This document shows positions 7,360-15,258 of a stretch of DNA of 34,236 bases, piece by piece. The translations under genes were made by a program, and so were the position numbers. Below the pieces are notes generated by a model that was given only the letters and a program-made list of their open reading frames with translations, searched no databases and was not told the DNA's origin. Location of the stretch: contig CATZRD010000024.1 of assembly GCA_958423465.1 (NCBI GenBank), positions 1-34,236 of the forward strand. Direction: 5' to 3'. The stretch comes from an uncultured Oscillospiraceae bacterium. GTDB taxonomy: Bacteria; Bacillota; Clostridia; Oscillospirales; Oscillospiraceae. The stretch's first letter is position 1. Each line of letters opens with the position of its first letter.

Positions 7360-8491
7360 AAACGTGCGGTCGCCGGGGGGCTATCCCTGCGACGAGCTGG
7401 CCTCGGCGCTGCAGAAGTTCATCCGCCGGGGCATGACGGAGGAGGCGGCCCGGGTGGCCTACGAGCTGGCCCGGACCAGCGAGGAGGTCCGGGAGTATCT
7501 GTGGAAGCGTCTGATCGTGATCAGCGTGGAGGACGTGGGCCTGGGGGACCCCATGGCGCCGGTCCTGATCTACTGTCTGAACGAGACCCGGAAGGCGTAC
7601 ATCGACGTTCCCGGAGAATTCGGGATGTTTTTCGTCCACGCTGTCCGCTATCTCTGCGGATGCCGGAAGGAGCGGGGCTCCTGCAATCTGGCCCAGGTGA
7701 TGGCCCGGCGGATCCGCAGGGGGGACCCCATCGCCTTCCCGGACTATGTGTACGATAAGCACACCGTCCAGGGCATCCGGATGGGCCGGGGCCACCGGCA
7801 TTTTATGGACGTATCCAGCCAGGTGATTCCGGATGTGTCCGGGGAGGCGGCCCTGGCCTGGCGGCGGGAGCTGTACCGAATGACCCTGGAGGAGGACGAG
7901 GCCCGGGGCTGCCCGGTGGACCCGGACACGCCGGTGGAGTACGCGGACGTGCGCTCGGTCCACGGATACCCCATGGACCTGTGCGTGGCGGCGCTGCAGA
8001 AGCACATCCGCCGGGGAGAGACGGAGCCGGCGGTGCGGGTGGCCTTTGAGATGGCCATGACCAGCCCTTATTTCTACGAGTGGATGTGGAAGCGGCTGCG
8101 CCTCATCAGCGTGGAGGACGTGTGCTTCGGGGAGCCTCAGGCCCAGATCGTGGTACACACACTGGACCGGATCCGCCGGGAGTTCTATCAGGACGGGGGC
8201 ATCCACCCCATGTACTTTACCCACGCCATCCGCTATCTTTGCCAGTGTGGGAAGGAGCGGGGCTCCTGTGACCTGGAGCATGTTCTGGAGCGGCGGATCG
8301 CCCGGGGAGAGATGCCTGTCCGCCTGCCGGACTATGTGCTTGACAAGCACACCGCCAGAGGTCAGGACATGGGCCGGGGCGAGGTCCACTTCCTGGAGCA
8401 TGGGGCGGTGGTGGAGCCGCCCTTCCCCACGGCGGACGGCGACTACGCGGAGGAGCTTCTGGCCTTTGCCCGGGAGGAGGAGACGACATGA
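7343..8491 (+). CDS. Tandem duplicate of a RarA/MgsA C-terminal-like domain, no ATPase domain
   Basis: The 382-aa protein consists of two similar units, residues 8-164 and 203-359. Each runs GYP, then ALQK-x-IRRG, KRL-x-x-ISVEDV, then RYLC-x-C-x-KERGSC, PDYV-x-DKHT and MGRG-x-x-HF. The order resembles the C-terminal helical domain of RarA/MgsA (ALHKSVRG, then ASEDVGNADP), which belongs to the clamp-loader C-terminal fold, but no Walker A or B is present. Unit 1 has VEDVGLGDP; unit 2 has VEDVCFGEP. The gene overlaps the preceding phosphodiesterase by 17 bases and the following one by ATGA, so its product is probably made in step with both. The RarA link is inferred from motif order; no enzymatic function can be assigned. 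Confidence 0.7.
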   Translation: MEILFENVRSPGGYPCDELASALQKFIRRGMTEEAARVAYELARTSEEVREYLWKRLIVISVEDVGLGDPMAPVLIYCLNETRKAYIDVPGEFGMFFVHAVRYLCGCRKERGSCNLAQVMARRIRRGDPIAFPDYVYDKHTVQGIRMGRGHRHFMDVSSQVIPDVSGEAALAWRRELYRMTLEEDEARGCPVDPDTPVEYADVRSVHGYPMDLCVAALQKHIRRGETEPAVRVAFEMAMTSPYFYEWMWKRLRLISVEDVCFGEPQAQIVVHTLDRIRREFYQDGGIHPMYFTHAIRYLCQCGKERGSCDLEHVLERRIARGEMPVRLPDYVLDKHTARGQDMGRGEVHFLEHGAVVEPPFPTADGDYAEELLAFAREEETT

Positions 8492-9756
8492 AGAAAAAAC
8501 TGCTGCTGCTGTCCATTGACGCCATGGTCACGGAGGATCTGGAGATCCTGCGGACGCTCCCCGCTTTTTCGGAGGTCCTGGAGCGGGCCTCCGTGGTGAA
8601 GAACATCCAGTCCATTTATCCCACCCTGACTCACCCGGCCCATGTGTCCATTGTCACAGGCTGCTACCCGGACCGTCACGGCATCATTACCAACGACGAG
8701 TTCCGGCCGGGGGAGCGTTTTTCCCCCTGGCTGGAGAAGGCGTCCCTGGTGAAGGTCCCCATGCTGCCCCAGGTGGCCCGGACCCACGGCTATACCGTGG
8801 CCAGCGTGTTCTGGCCTCTGACCATCGGCATGGAGGCGGAGTGGGTGCTGGGCCGGGACTGGGTCCACGAAAAGCGTAAGACCCAGCAGCAGACCATTGC
8901 GGACAACTCCACGCCGGGCCTCTTTGACGAGGTGGCGGACAGCGTCAGGTCCTGCTGGGGCAAGGAACACTACGAGGAGGCGGACAGCTTCTGCTTTTTG
9001 TCGGCGGAGTACCTGCTGCGGACCTACCGGCCGGATCTGACCATGATCCATGTGATACTGATGGACCACATCCGCCACGCCTACGGCGTGTTTTCCCCCA
9101 AGCTGCGGGAGGGGTACGAGCTCATGGACCGGGGTCTTGCCCGGCTGCTGTCCGCCATGAAGGACGCCGGCACCTATGACGACACCATCATCTGCCTGAC
9201 CAGCGACCACGGCCAGCTGGACGTGGAGCGGGTGGCGGCCCTGAACCGCTTTTTTCTGGACCAGGGGCTGATCCGACTGAATCCGGACGGAACCCTCCGG
9301 TCCTACGACGCCTACGCCCACGCGGCGTCCCTGATCTCCCTCATCCATGTGGGAGAGACGGCGGACCGGGAGCGGGTGCGGGCGCTGCTGCTGGAGAACC
9401 GGGAAATGCTGGGAATCGGGCAGCTCTTTACCCGGGAGGAGACGAGAAAACTGCGCCTGGACGGAGATTTCACCTTCCTGGCGGAGACGGACGGGCGCAC
9501 GGCCTTCTCTCCCCGCTGGGACACGGAGGTGGTCACCGCCATCGATCCCACGGACTGGCGCACCAGCGTGGCGGGCCACGGCCATCTGCCCTGGAAGGGC
9601 GCGAAGCCCATGTTCATCGTAAAAAATCCTTACGCCCGGTCCGTATGCACGCTGGAGAGCGGCAGACTGGTGGACGAGGCGCCCACCATGGCCCGGCTGC
9701 TGGGCTTCGATCTGCCGGGCTGCGACGGGACGCCCATCCGGGAGCTGCTGGCGTGA
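8488..9756 (+). CDS. Cytoplasmic type I phosphodiesterase / nucleotide pyrophosphatase-like enzyme (copy 2)
   Basis: This 422-aa paralogue of the enzyme at 6058 keeps every recognisable motif: Asp11 in LSIDAM, Thr48 in YPTLTH, His52, TGCYPDRHG, the D-x-x-x-H motif (DHIRHAYG), SDHGQ and a late AGHGH. Both copies end with the near-identical GFDLPGCDG followed by PI. SDHGQ replaces SDHGH, but the Asp-His pair is intact. There is no signal peptide. ATGA overlap with the upstream gene and a GGAGGAGG-rich ribosome-binding site indicate coupled translation. Two copies around a duplicated-domain protein suggest expansion of an older cassette and perhaps two related substrates. Confidence 0.85.
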   Translation: MKKKLLLLSIDAMVTEDLEILRTLPAFSEVLERASVVKNIQSIYPTLTHPAHVSIVTGCYPDRHGIITNDEFRPGERFSPWLEKASLVKVPMLPQVARTHGYTVASVFWPLTIGMEAEWVLGRDWVHEKRKTQQQTIADNSTPGLFDEVADSVRSCWGKEHYEEADSFCFLSAEYLLRTYRPDLTMIHVILMDHIRHAYGVFSPKLREGYELMDRGLARLLSAMKDAGTYDDTIICLTSDHGQLDVERVAALNRFFLDQGLIRLNPDGTLRSYDAYAHAASLISLIHVGETADRERVRALLLENREMLGIGQLFTREETRKLRLDGDFTFLAETDGRTAFSPRWDTEVVTAIDPTDWRTSVAGHGHLPWKGAKPMFIVKNPYARSVCTLESGRLVDEAPTMARLLGFDLPGCDGTPIRELLA

Positions 9757-9877
9757 TGGATGAAGTCTGTGTTCCCGTACAGTCAATCCGGAGAAAGGGG
9801 GACGGTGCCGGCCCTTGGCCGCGGGGACAGGCGATATGGATGGAAAAACACCTGACATGACAACAACGGAGGTACCT

Positions 9878-11275
9878 ATGAAAAAGCTGCTCAGTATCAT
9901 TCTTGCTCTTGCGATGGCGGCCTGCCTGCTGGCCGGCTGCGGCGGCAATACCAACACGCCGTCTGACGACGCGGACAAGCCCGCTCCCAGTGAGGCCCAG
10001 CCTCAGGACAGCACAGACCAGAAAGACCCGAAGGACGACGGCATCGCCACCACCTTCAGCACCGACCAGGTCATCGAGCTGGATTTCTGGCACTGCATCT
10101 CCAACCCCACGCATCTGGAGATTCTGAACGGTCTGGTGGATGGCTTCAACGAAACCGTGGGCAAGGAGAAGGGGATCCATGTCACCGCCTACGCCCAGGG
10201 GTCCCAGTACGACCTGGACGCCGCTACCATCGGAGCCATCAAGGCGGGGACTATCCCCAATGTGTCCCTGTCGGTCCCCAGCTACACCGCCGCCTATCTG
10301 CCGGCGGACTGCGTGGTGGATCTGACGCCCTATGTGTACAACGAGGAGATCGGAATCGAGGACCTGGACGACTTCTATCCCTCCTTCCTGGAGCAGGGCA
10401 AGGAGTACCCCCAGGAGGGGATGTACAGCCTGCCCATTCACATGAAGGCGGAGGTCCTCTACTACAACGTCAACTTCTTTGAGGAACACGGCCTGACGGC
10501 TCCCACCACCTGGGAGGAGCTGATCGAGACCAGCCGCAAGATCACCGAGATCACCGGAAAACCCGCCTTCGGCTGGGACAGCCTGGCCTCCGCCTTCATC
10601 ACGCTGAGCCTGGAGAAGGGCGGCCAGTTCGCGGACAAGGAGGGGAACATCGGCTTCCTGGAGCAGGACGAGATCAGCAAGGAGGTCATCGGCCTGTGGC
10701 AGGACTGCATCGACGAGGGAATCTGGCGGACCGCCGGTGAGGACGGCTTCTTCTCCGGCCCCTTTGCCAACGAGATCGTGCAGATGTACATCGGCGTATC
10801 CACGGAGTCCAGCTGGATCAACCAGAAGGCCGTGGAGGGCCTGCGCTGGGCCGCCGCCCCCATTCCCTATTTTGCCGACAAGGGGATCTCCGCCGCCTTC
10901 CAGGAGGGCCATGTGATCGAGATCCTCAGCCAGGACAAGGACCCGGATGAGATTCTGGCCTCCTGGTTCTTTGTGAAGTACATGACTTCCTATGAGGCGA
11001 ATCTGGCCACCGCCTGCGGCAGCGGCTATATGCCCATCCGCAAGTCTGTGGCGGAGAGCGACGCCTATCAGACCTGGTGCCAGGAGAACAACAACTTCGC
11101 CTCCTATGTGGCGACCCAGAGCGCCGACTCCTACTACATCCTGCCCGCCTTTGTGACGGATACCTATACCGCCGCCGGCCTGTGGTCGGAGATCAAGGTG
11201 ATGATGGGCAACATCCTGGATAACGGCATGGACGCGGACGCGGCGCTGGACGCGCTGAAGGTGCAGTTCCAGTGA
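9878..11275 (+). CDS. Lipoprotein solute-binding protein of the sugar-type ABC importer
   Basis: The 465-aa precursor starts with a lipoprotein signal peptide: two lysines, a hydrophobic core, and the lipobox LLAGC with Cys21 as the lipid-attached residue. A Ser/Asp/Pro-rich linker follows. The mature part has the family 1 extracellular binding-protein look (LDFWHCISNP near the start, MYSLPIHMKAEVLYYN, SWFFVKYMTS and GYMPIRKSV). GGAGG (9868-9872) fixes the ATG at 9878; the frame is open upstream to 9815, but those residues lack a signal peptide. It should capture the substrate outside the membrane and deliver it to the permeases at 4238-6034. Being encoded late in the operon is unusual but not rare. 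Confidence 0.92.
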   Translation: MKKLLSIILALAMAACLLAGCGGNTNTPSDDADKPAPSEAQPQDSTDQKDPKDDGIATTFSTDQVIELDFWHCISNPTHLEILNGLVDGFNETVGKEKGIHVTAYAQGSQYDLDAATIGAIKAGTIPNVSLSVPSYTAAYLPADCVVDLTPYVYNEEIGIEDLDDFYPSFLEQGKEYPQEGMYSLPIHMKAEVLYYNVNFFEEHGLTAPTTWEELIETSRKITEITGKPAFGWDSLASAFITLSLEKGGQFADKEGNIGFLEQDEISKEVIGLWQDCIDEGIWRTAGEDGFFSGPFANEIVQMYIGVSTESSWINQKAVEGLRWAAAPIPYFADKGISAAFQEGHVIEILSQDKDPDEILASWFFVKYMTSYEANLATACGSGYMPIRKSVAESDAYQTWCQENNNFASYVATQSADSYYILPAFVTDTYTAAGLWSEIKVMMGNILDNGMDADAALDALKVQFQ

Positions 11276-11297
11276 TTCCCGGCTGACGCGCCGGATA

Positions 11298-11339
11298 CGT
11301 TCCGCCGCCGTGCTCCCCAGGGGGCGCGGCGGCGGAACG
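11298..11339 (+). other. Large GC-rich hairpin between solute-binding protein and kinase genes
   Basis: A perfect 13-bp stem (CGTTCCGCCGCCG at 11298-11310 with 11327-11339) encloses a 16-base loop. No U-tract follows, so it is not a standard terminator. Hairpins in this place often stabilise binding-protein mRNA and lower expression of the next gene, which would fit a high need for the binding protein; that role is inference. Confidence 0.55.
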
Positions 11340-11377
11340 GAGGACGCGTCCGCAGGAGCGGCGGAAAGGAAAAGACC

Positions 11378-12301
11378 ATGAAAAAACGAATTGCCGTCTG
11401 CGGGAGCTATGTGACGGATCTGATGGCCCGGACGCCCCACCTGCCCTCGGCCGGGGAGACGGTGCTGGGCAGCTGGTTCCAGAGCGGTCCCGGCGGAAAA
11501 GGCTTCAACCAGGCGGTGGCGGCCCACAAGGCCGGGGCCTGGGTGACCATCGGGACAAAGCTGGGCCGGGATATGTTCGGACAGCAGGCCCGGGCCGTCA
11601 TGAAGGAGCTGGGCATGTCCGAGGCGTATGTGCTGACCGATCCGGAGCTGCCTACGGGAGCGGCGCTGATCGCCGTGGACGGGGGGACAGGGCAGAATCA
11701 GATCGCCGTGGTGCCTGGCGCCTGCGGCCGGTTCACGGCGGCGGAGACGGCGGCGCTGGAGCCGCTGGTCCGGGACAGCCATATTTTGCTGACCCAGCTG
11801 GAGATCGATATGGACGCCGTTCAGCGCCTGATTCGCACGGCCTGGGAGCAGGGAACGGCGGTGGTGCTCAATCCCGCTCCGGTGCGGCCGCTGCCGGAGG
11901 ATCTTCTGTCCATGGTGTCTATCATCACGCCCAACGAGGTGGAGGCTCAGGCCCTCACCGGAATCGAAGTGGACAGCGAGGCGTCGGCGGAGGCCGCCGC
12001 CCGGTGGTTCCTGGACCGGGGGGTGAAACAGGCGGTGATCACTCTGGGCAGCCGGGGTGTATACGCCCATGACGGCGCTTCCGGCAGGCTGATCCCGGCC
12101 CGCCGGGTTCGGGCGGTGGATACCACCGGAGCCGGAGACGCTTTTAACGGCGGCCTGGTAACGGCGCTGGCGGAGGGGAAGGACCTGTGGGCGGCCTGTG
12201 AGTTTGCCAACGCGCTGGCTTCCCTCTCCGTGCAGCGGGTAGGGACAGCGCCGGCCATGCCCGCCCGCCGGGAGATCCAGCAGGCGTTGGAGAGCCGATA
12301 A
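11378..12301 (+). CDS. rbsK: Ribokinase-like PfkB-family sugar kinase
   Basis: The 307-aa kinase has both PfkB signatures: GGKGFNQAVAA (39-49) for sugar binding and DTTGAGDAFNGG (248-259) with catalytic Asp254. NPAPVR (165-170) and TPNEVEA (184-190) are typical of ribokinase itself rather than fructokinase or adenosine kinase. AAAGGA precedes the ATG. As the last gene of the operon, it suggests that ribose or a close pentose is released inside the cell from the imported compound and phosphorylated. The sugar is not proven, and 2-deoxyribose or another pentose is possible. Confidence 0.82.
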   Translation: MKKRIAVCGSYVTDLMARTPHLPSAGETVLGSWFQSGPGGKGFNQAVAAHKAGAWVTIGTKLGRDMFGQQARAVMKELGMSEAYVLTDPELPTGAALIAVDGGTGQNQIAVVPGACGRFTAAETAALEPLVRDSHILLTQLEIDMDAVQRLIRTAWEQGTAVVLNPAPVRPLPEDLLSMVSIITPNEVEAQALTGIEVDSEASAEAAARWFLDRGVKQAVITLGSRGVYAHDGASGRLIPARRVRAVDTTGAGDAFNGGLVTALAEGKDLWAACEFANALASLSVQRVGTAPAMPARREIQQALESR

Positions 12302-12308
12302 AACAGAG

Positions 12309-12342
12309 AAAGGCCCGTCCGGAATCCTCCGGACGGGCCTTT
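12309..12342. terminator. Bidirectional intrinsic terminator
   Basis: A perfect 15-bp stem (AAAGGCCCGTCCGGA at 12309-12323 with 12328-12342) has a four-base loop. Flanking A and T runs make it usable from both sides. It ends the LacI-to-ribokinase operon and probably the convergent sulfur-redox operon. Confidence 0.9.
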
Positions 12343-12405
12343 TCGCCGCTGGCGGCGCGCCGGGATAGGCGGCGGCCGCTTCGCGGGCCTGTCAAAACAA
12401 AGGGG

Positions 12406-13359
12406 TCAGCAGGTGGCGCCGCCGGTGAGGTGGAGGGGGGCGTCCAGAATCTCCTGCTTCCGCGCCAGCAGGTCGCCTGACAGGAGCTGGGCCTCCACAT
12501 TCTCAAAGCCCAGGCGCTCGATGGTCTTGGCGAAGCGCTCGCCGGTCCTGCCCTGCTCCCGGAACAGGAGGATGGCCTTTTCGATGACGTCCAGAGCCTC
12601 GTCCCTGTCAGTGAATATCTTACTGAGGGCCCGGCCCTGGGCGATCTTCTTGCCCCAGCGCCCGCCGATGTAGATCTTATAGCCGTATACGCCGTCGCTG
12701 ATGGCGTCGAAGTGGCACTGCCCGATACAGCGCCCGCAGTTGTTGCACAGGTCCTTGTCGATCTCCAGCAGGCCGTCGGCCACCTTGGCGGCGCCCATGG
12801 GGCAGACCTTTTCCACGGAGCATTTCTTGCAGCCGTTGCACTCGTCCTCCTCAAAGACGGGGATCCGCTGGCCGATGATGCCCAGGTCGTTGAGGTCGGG
12901 CTTTACGCAGTTGTTGGGGCAGCCGCCCACGGCGATCTTGAACTTGTGGGGCAGCTTTACGGTGTGGTAGCCCTCGTAGAACCGGTGGTGGATCTCCTCG
13001 CTGAGGGCGAAGGAGTCCAGCAGGCCGTACTGACAGGTGGTACCCTTGCAGGACACTATGGGCCGCACCAGAGAGCCGGTGCCGCCGGTGACAAGGCCCG
13101 CCTGGGCGATGTACGCCTGAAATTCCTCGATTTTGTCATAGGGGATGCCCTGGACCTCGATGGTCAGGCGGGTGGTGAAAGTGACCGTGCCGTTGCCGAA
13201 TTTCTCGGCGGCCTCGGCGATGCGGCGCTGCTGGGCGGCGGTGATCTTTCCGTTGACGGTAATGATGCGGCCGGAGAAGTTGTCTGTGCCCTTGTTGCTG
13301 AGAAAGCCCATTGCCTTGACCCGCTTCTCGTCGGCGGGGCTGATGGTGAGAGTAGCCAT
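12406..13359 (-). CDS. Siroheme sulfite/nitrite reductase-like protein with two ferredoxin clusters
   Basis: The 317-aa protein has an N-terminal ferredoxin-like region with TRLTIEVQGI, then the siroheme/4Fe-4S ligands C-x4-C (Cys104, Cys109) and C-x3-C (Cys147, Cys151, in GGCPNNC). Between residues 174 and 215 two further 4Fe-4S motifs are inserted: Cys174, 177, 180, 186 and Cys205, 208, 211, 215. This compact, ferredoxin-carrying form resembles AsrC-type and other small anaerobic sulfite reductases. It would reduce sulfite to sulfide using internal electron relays; nitrite is an alternative substrate. AGGAGG lies eight bases before the ATG. It follows a CoA-disulfide reductase-rhodanese gene on the same strand after 76 bases, so the pair is likely an operon. 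Confidence 0.85.
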   Translation of the reverse strand: MATLTISPADEKRVKAMGFLSNKGTDNFSGRIITVNGKITAAQQRRIAEAAEKFGNGTVTFTTRLTIEVQGIPYDKIEEFQAYIAQAGLVTGGTGSLVRPIVSCKGTTCQYGLLDSFALSEEIHHRFYEGYHTVKLPHKFKIAVGGCPNNCVKPDLNDLGIIGQRIPVFEEDECNGCKKCSVEKVCPMGAAKVADGLLEIDKDLCNNCGRCIGQCHFDAISDGVYGYKIYIGGRWGKKIAQGRALSKIFTDRDEALDVIEKAILLFREQGRTGERFAKTIERLGFENVEAQLLSGDLLARKQEILDAPLHLTGGATC

Positions 13360-13435
13360 GCTCTGATCCTCCTGGTCTGTGTTGATGGTTGTGTGGTCAG
13401 AAATTCGATATTCCGCCGGGCGGGGGAGAGGCGCC

Positions 13436-15070
13436 TCACTCCCCGTCCCCGATCTCCGTGAAGGAGGCTCCGCCCTCCAGGACCCTGGTGTTGGCGTAGC
13501 CGTAATACTTCAGCCGGTTCTGGGTGAGATAGGCCCGCTTGCCCTTGGTGCAGACCAGCAGCAGCCTGTCATCCCGGCCGAACCCCTCCACCGGCCCGCT
13601 GATCCTGGTCAGATCCAGATAGCGCCTGCCCTCCAGGGAGGGCTGAAGGGCGCAGTCCACGATCTCGTAGCCGTCCGCCCCGCCCTGGGCGTATTCGGCG
13701 GGGGTCATGCTGTCCATGGCCCCGTCCAGCTTGTTGAGCAGCACGTCCACGGCGTGGGCGAAGGGGTGGATAGCGGTGGAGAAGGGGGGCGCGTAGGCGA
13801 AGTCCAGGGTGGCCAGCTGGTCCACAGAGGCCCCCAGGGAGATGGCGGTGACGGCGATGTCCGCGAGCTTGTCCACGGCGCCGGGGCCCAGGATCTGAGC
13901 CCCCAGCAGCTTCCGGGTGGACCGGTCTGCTGTCAGCTTGACGATGAAGGACCCGACGCCGGGGTAGTAGTGGGCCTTGTCGTCCACCACGGACAGGGCG
14001 GTGATCACGTCATAGCCCTCGGCTTTGGCGGCGGCCTCCGTCAGGCCGGTGCGGCCCACGTTCAATCCGCCGGGGAGCCGGGCCACGCCGGTGCCCAGCA
14101 CGCCGGGATAAGACGCCTCCGCTCCGGCCAGGTTTTGGGCCAGCACCCGGCCCGCGATGTTGGCGGTGGAGCCCATGGGGGACCAGGCGGGCTTCCCGGT
14201 CTGGCGGTTATGTACCATGGCGCAGTCGCCCACGGCGTAGATATCCGGAAGGTTGGTACGCAGCTGCCCGTCCGTGAGGATGGTCCCCTTGACCATCTCG
14301 ATGCCGGAGCCGTCCAGAAAGGCGGTGTTGGGCCGGATGCCGATGGCCAGCACCAGGGCGTCGGCCTTGATGGCCCGGCGGCTGGTCTGGACCTTTTCCA
14401 CCTTTCCCTCACCCAGAACGCCCTCCAGGGCCACGCCGGTCATGGGGACCACCCCGGCGTCGCTCATTTTGTTCTCCACATACTCGCTGAGCTCGCTGTC
14501 CAGCAGGTTGGGCAGCACATGGGGGGCAAAGTCGATGACCGTGACCCGCACGCCCTGGGCCGCCAGGTTCTCCGCCACCTCCAGACCGATGAAGCCGCCG
14601 CCGGCCACCACGGCCCGGTGGATCTCGCCGGACTCCACCGCCGCCCGCAGGGCGATGGCGTCGTCGGGGGTGCGCATGCAGAAGACGTTTTTCAGGTCCA
14701 GGCCGGGAATGTCGGGGACGAACGGAGAAGCGCCGGTGGCGATGACCAGCTTGTCATAGCCGTAGCTGGCGGTCCCGCCGGTGCGCAGGTCCCTGGCCTC
14801 CACGGTGTGCTCCCGGGGATGGACGGCCACGGCCTCTGTCTCCGTGAGCACCCTGGCCCCGGTAAGGGCCTCGTATTTCGTGGGGGTGTTGACGATGAGC
14901 TGCTCCCTGTCATGGATCACGCCGCCCACATAGTAGGGCAGGCCGCAGCCCGCGTAGGAGATATCCCTGCCCTTGGTCAGAATGGTCACCTCGCAGCTCC
15001 GGTCCTCCCGCAGCAGCTTGGCGGCCACCTTTGTTCCGGCGGCCACGCCGCCCAGTATCAGCACCTTCAT
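13436..15070 (-). CDS. CoA-disulfide/persulfide reductase fused to rhodanese
   Basis: The 544-aa flavoprotein has an FAD-binding start (ILGGVAAG), a redox Cys42 in SYAGCGLPYY matching the single active-site Cys of CoA-disulfide reductase, and an NAD(P)H-binding fold (VVAGGGFIGLEVAENLA). A dimerisation domain follows, then a C-terminal rhodanese domain with Cys507 in VCTKGKRAY. This fusion is known for reducing CoA persulfides or polysulfides. The frame is open up to 15472, but ATG 15070 has AGGAAAGGAG upstream and begins exactly at the FAD motif. Together with the siroheme reductase downstream it forms a sulfur-redox unit. Confidence 0.92.
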   Translation of the reverse strand: MKVLILGGVAAGTKVAAKLLREDRSCEVTILTKGRDISYAGCGLPYYVGGVIHDREQLIVNTPTKYEALTGARVLTETEAVAVHPREHTVEARDLRTGGTASYGYDKLVIATGASPFVPDIPGLDLKNVFCMRTPDDAIALRAAVESGEIHRAVVAGGGFIGLEVAENLAAQGVRVTVIDFAPHVLPNLLDSELSEYVENKMSDAGVVPMTGVALEGVLGEGKVEKVQTSRRAIKADALVLAIGIRPNTAFLDGSGIEMVKGTILTDGQLRTNLPDIYAVGDCAMVHNRQTGKPAWSPMGSTANIAGRVLAQNLAGAEASYPGVLGTGVARLPGGLNVGRTGLTEAAAKAEGYDVITALSVVDDKAHYYPGVGSFIVKLTADRSTRKLLGAQILGPGAVDKLADIAVTAISLGASVDQLATLDFAYAPPFSTAIHPFAHAVDVLLNKLDGAMDSMTPAEYAQGGADGYEIVDCALQPSLEGRRYLDLTRISGPVEGFGRDDRLLLVCTKGKRAYLTQNRLKYYGYANTRVLEGGASFTEIGDGE

Positions 15071-15122
15071 AGCTTCGCTCCTTTCCTGAAAAAAGGGTTT
15101 TCGCCTCACAGATAATGAAGTA

Positions 15123-15131
15123 ATTATATCA
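15123..15131 (-). promoter_or_regulatory. Extended -10 promoter for the sulfur-redox operon
   Basis: On the minus strand the sequence reads TGATATAAT (15131-15123), a perfect TGn-TATAAT extended -10. No good -35 hexamer is found at 16-18 bases, which fits an extended -10 or an activator-dependent promoter. It lies about 50 bases before the ATG at 15070. Confidence 0.65.
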
Positions 15132-15225
15132 CACATTGTTTGGTAAGAAAAGCGCTGTTTTGAAGAAAATCCGTGAAAATTCGTGAAAAAACTGACAGAT
15201 GGGAGCGGAAACGGGAAAAACAGAA

Positions 15226-15249
15226 GGGAGGACGGCAAGCCGTCCTCCC
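15226..15249 (-). terminator. Terminator of pdaA
   Basis: An 11-bp stem (GGGAGGACGGC at 15226-15236 with 15239-15249) is followed on the minus strand by TTCTGTTTTTCCC. It begins ten bases after the pdaA stop codon and separates pdaA from the sulfur-redox promoter. The two-base gap means the top base pairs must open to form a loop. Confidence 0.8.
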
Positions 15250-15258
15250 GACACCCTG

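Noticed and set aside
9757..9877. Separate promoter for the binding-protein gene
   Set aside because: No -35/-10 pair with acceptable spacing was found in this 121-base gap, although an unusual promoter cannot be ruled out.
9614..12070. 818-aa open frame on the minus strand
   Set aside because: It covers the antisense of the binding-protein and ribokinase genes, which have signal peptide, motifs and ribosome-binding sites. The minus-strand product has no recognisable domain.
13379..15115. 578-aa plus-strand open frame opposite the CoA-disulfide reductase
   Set aside because: The minus strand encodes a full FAD/NAD and rhodanese protein; the plus-strand product is Val/Gly/His-rich with no domain.
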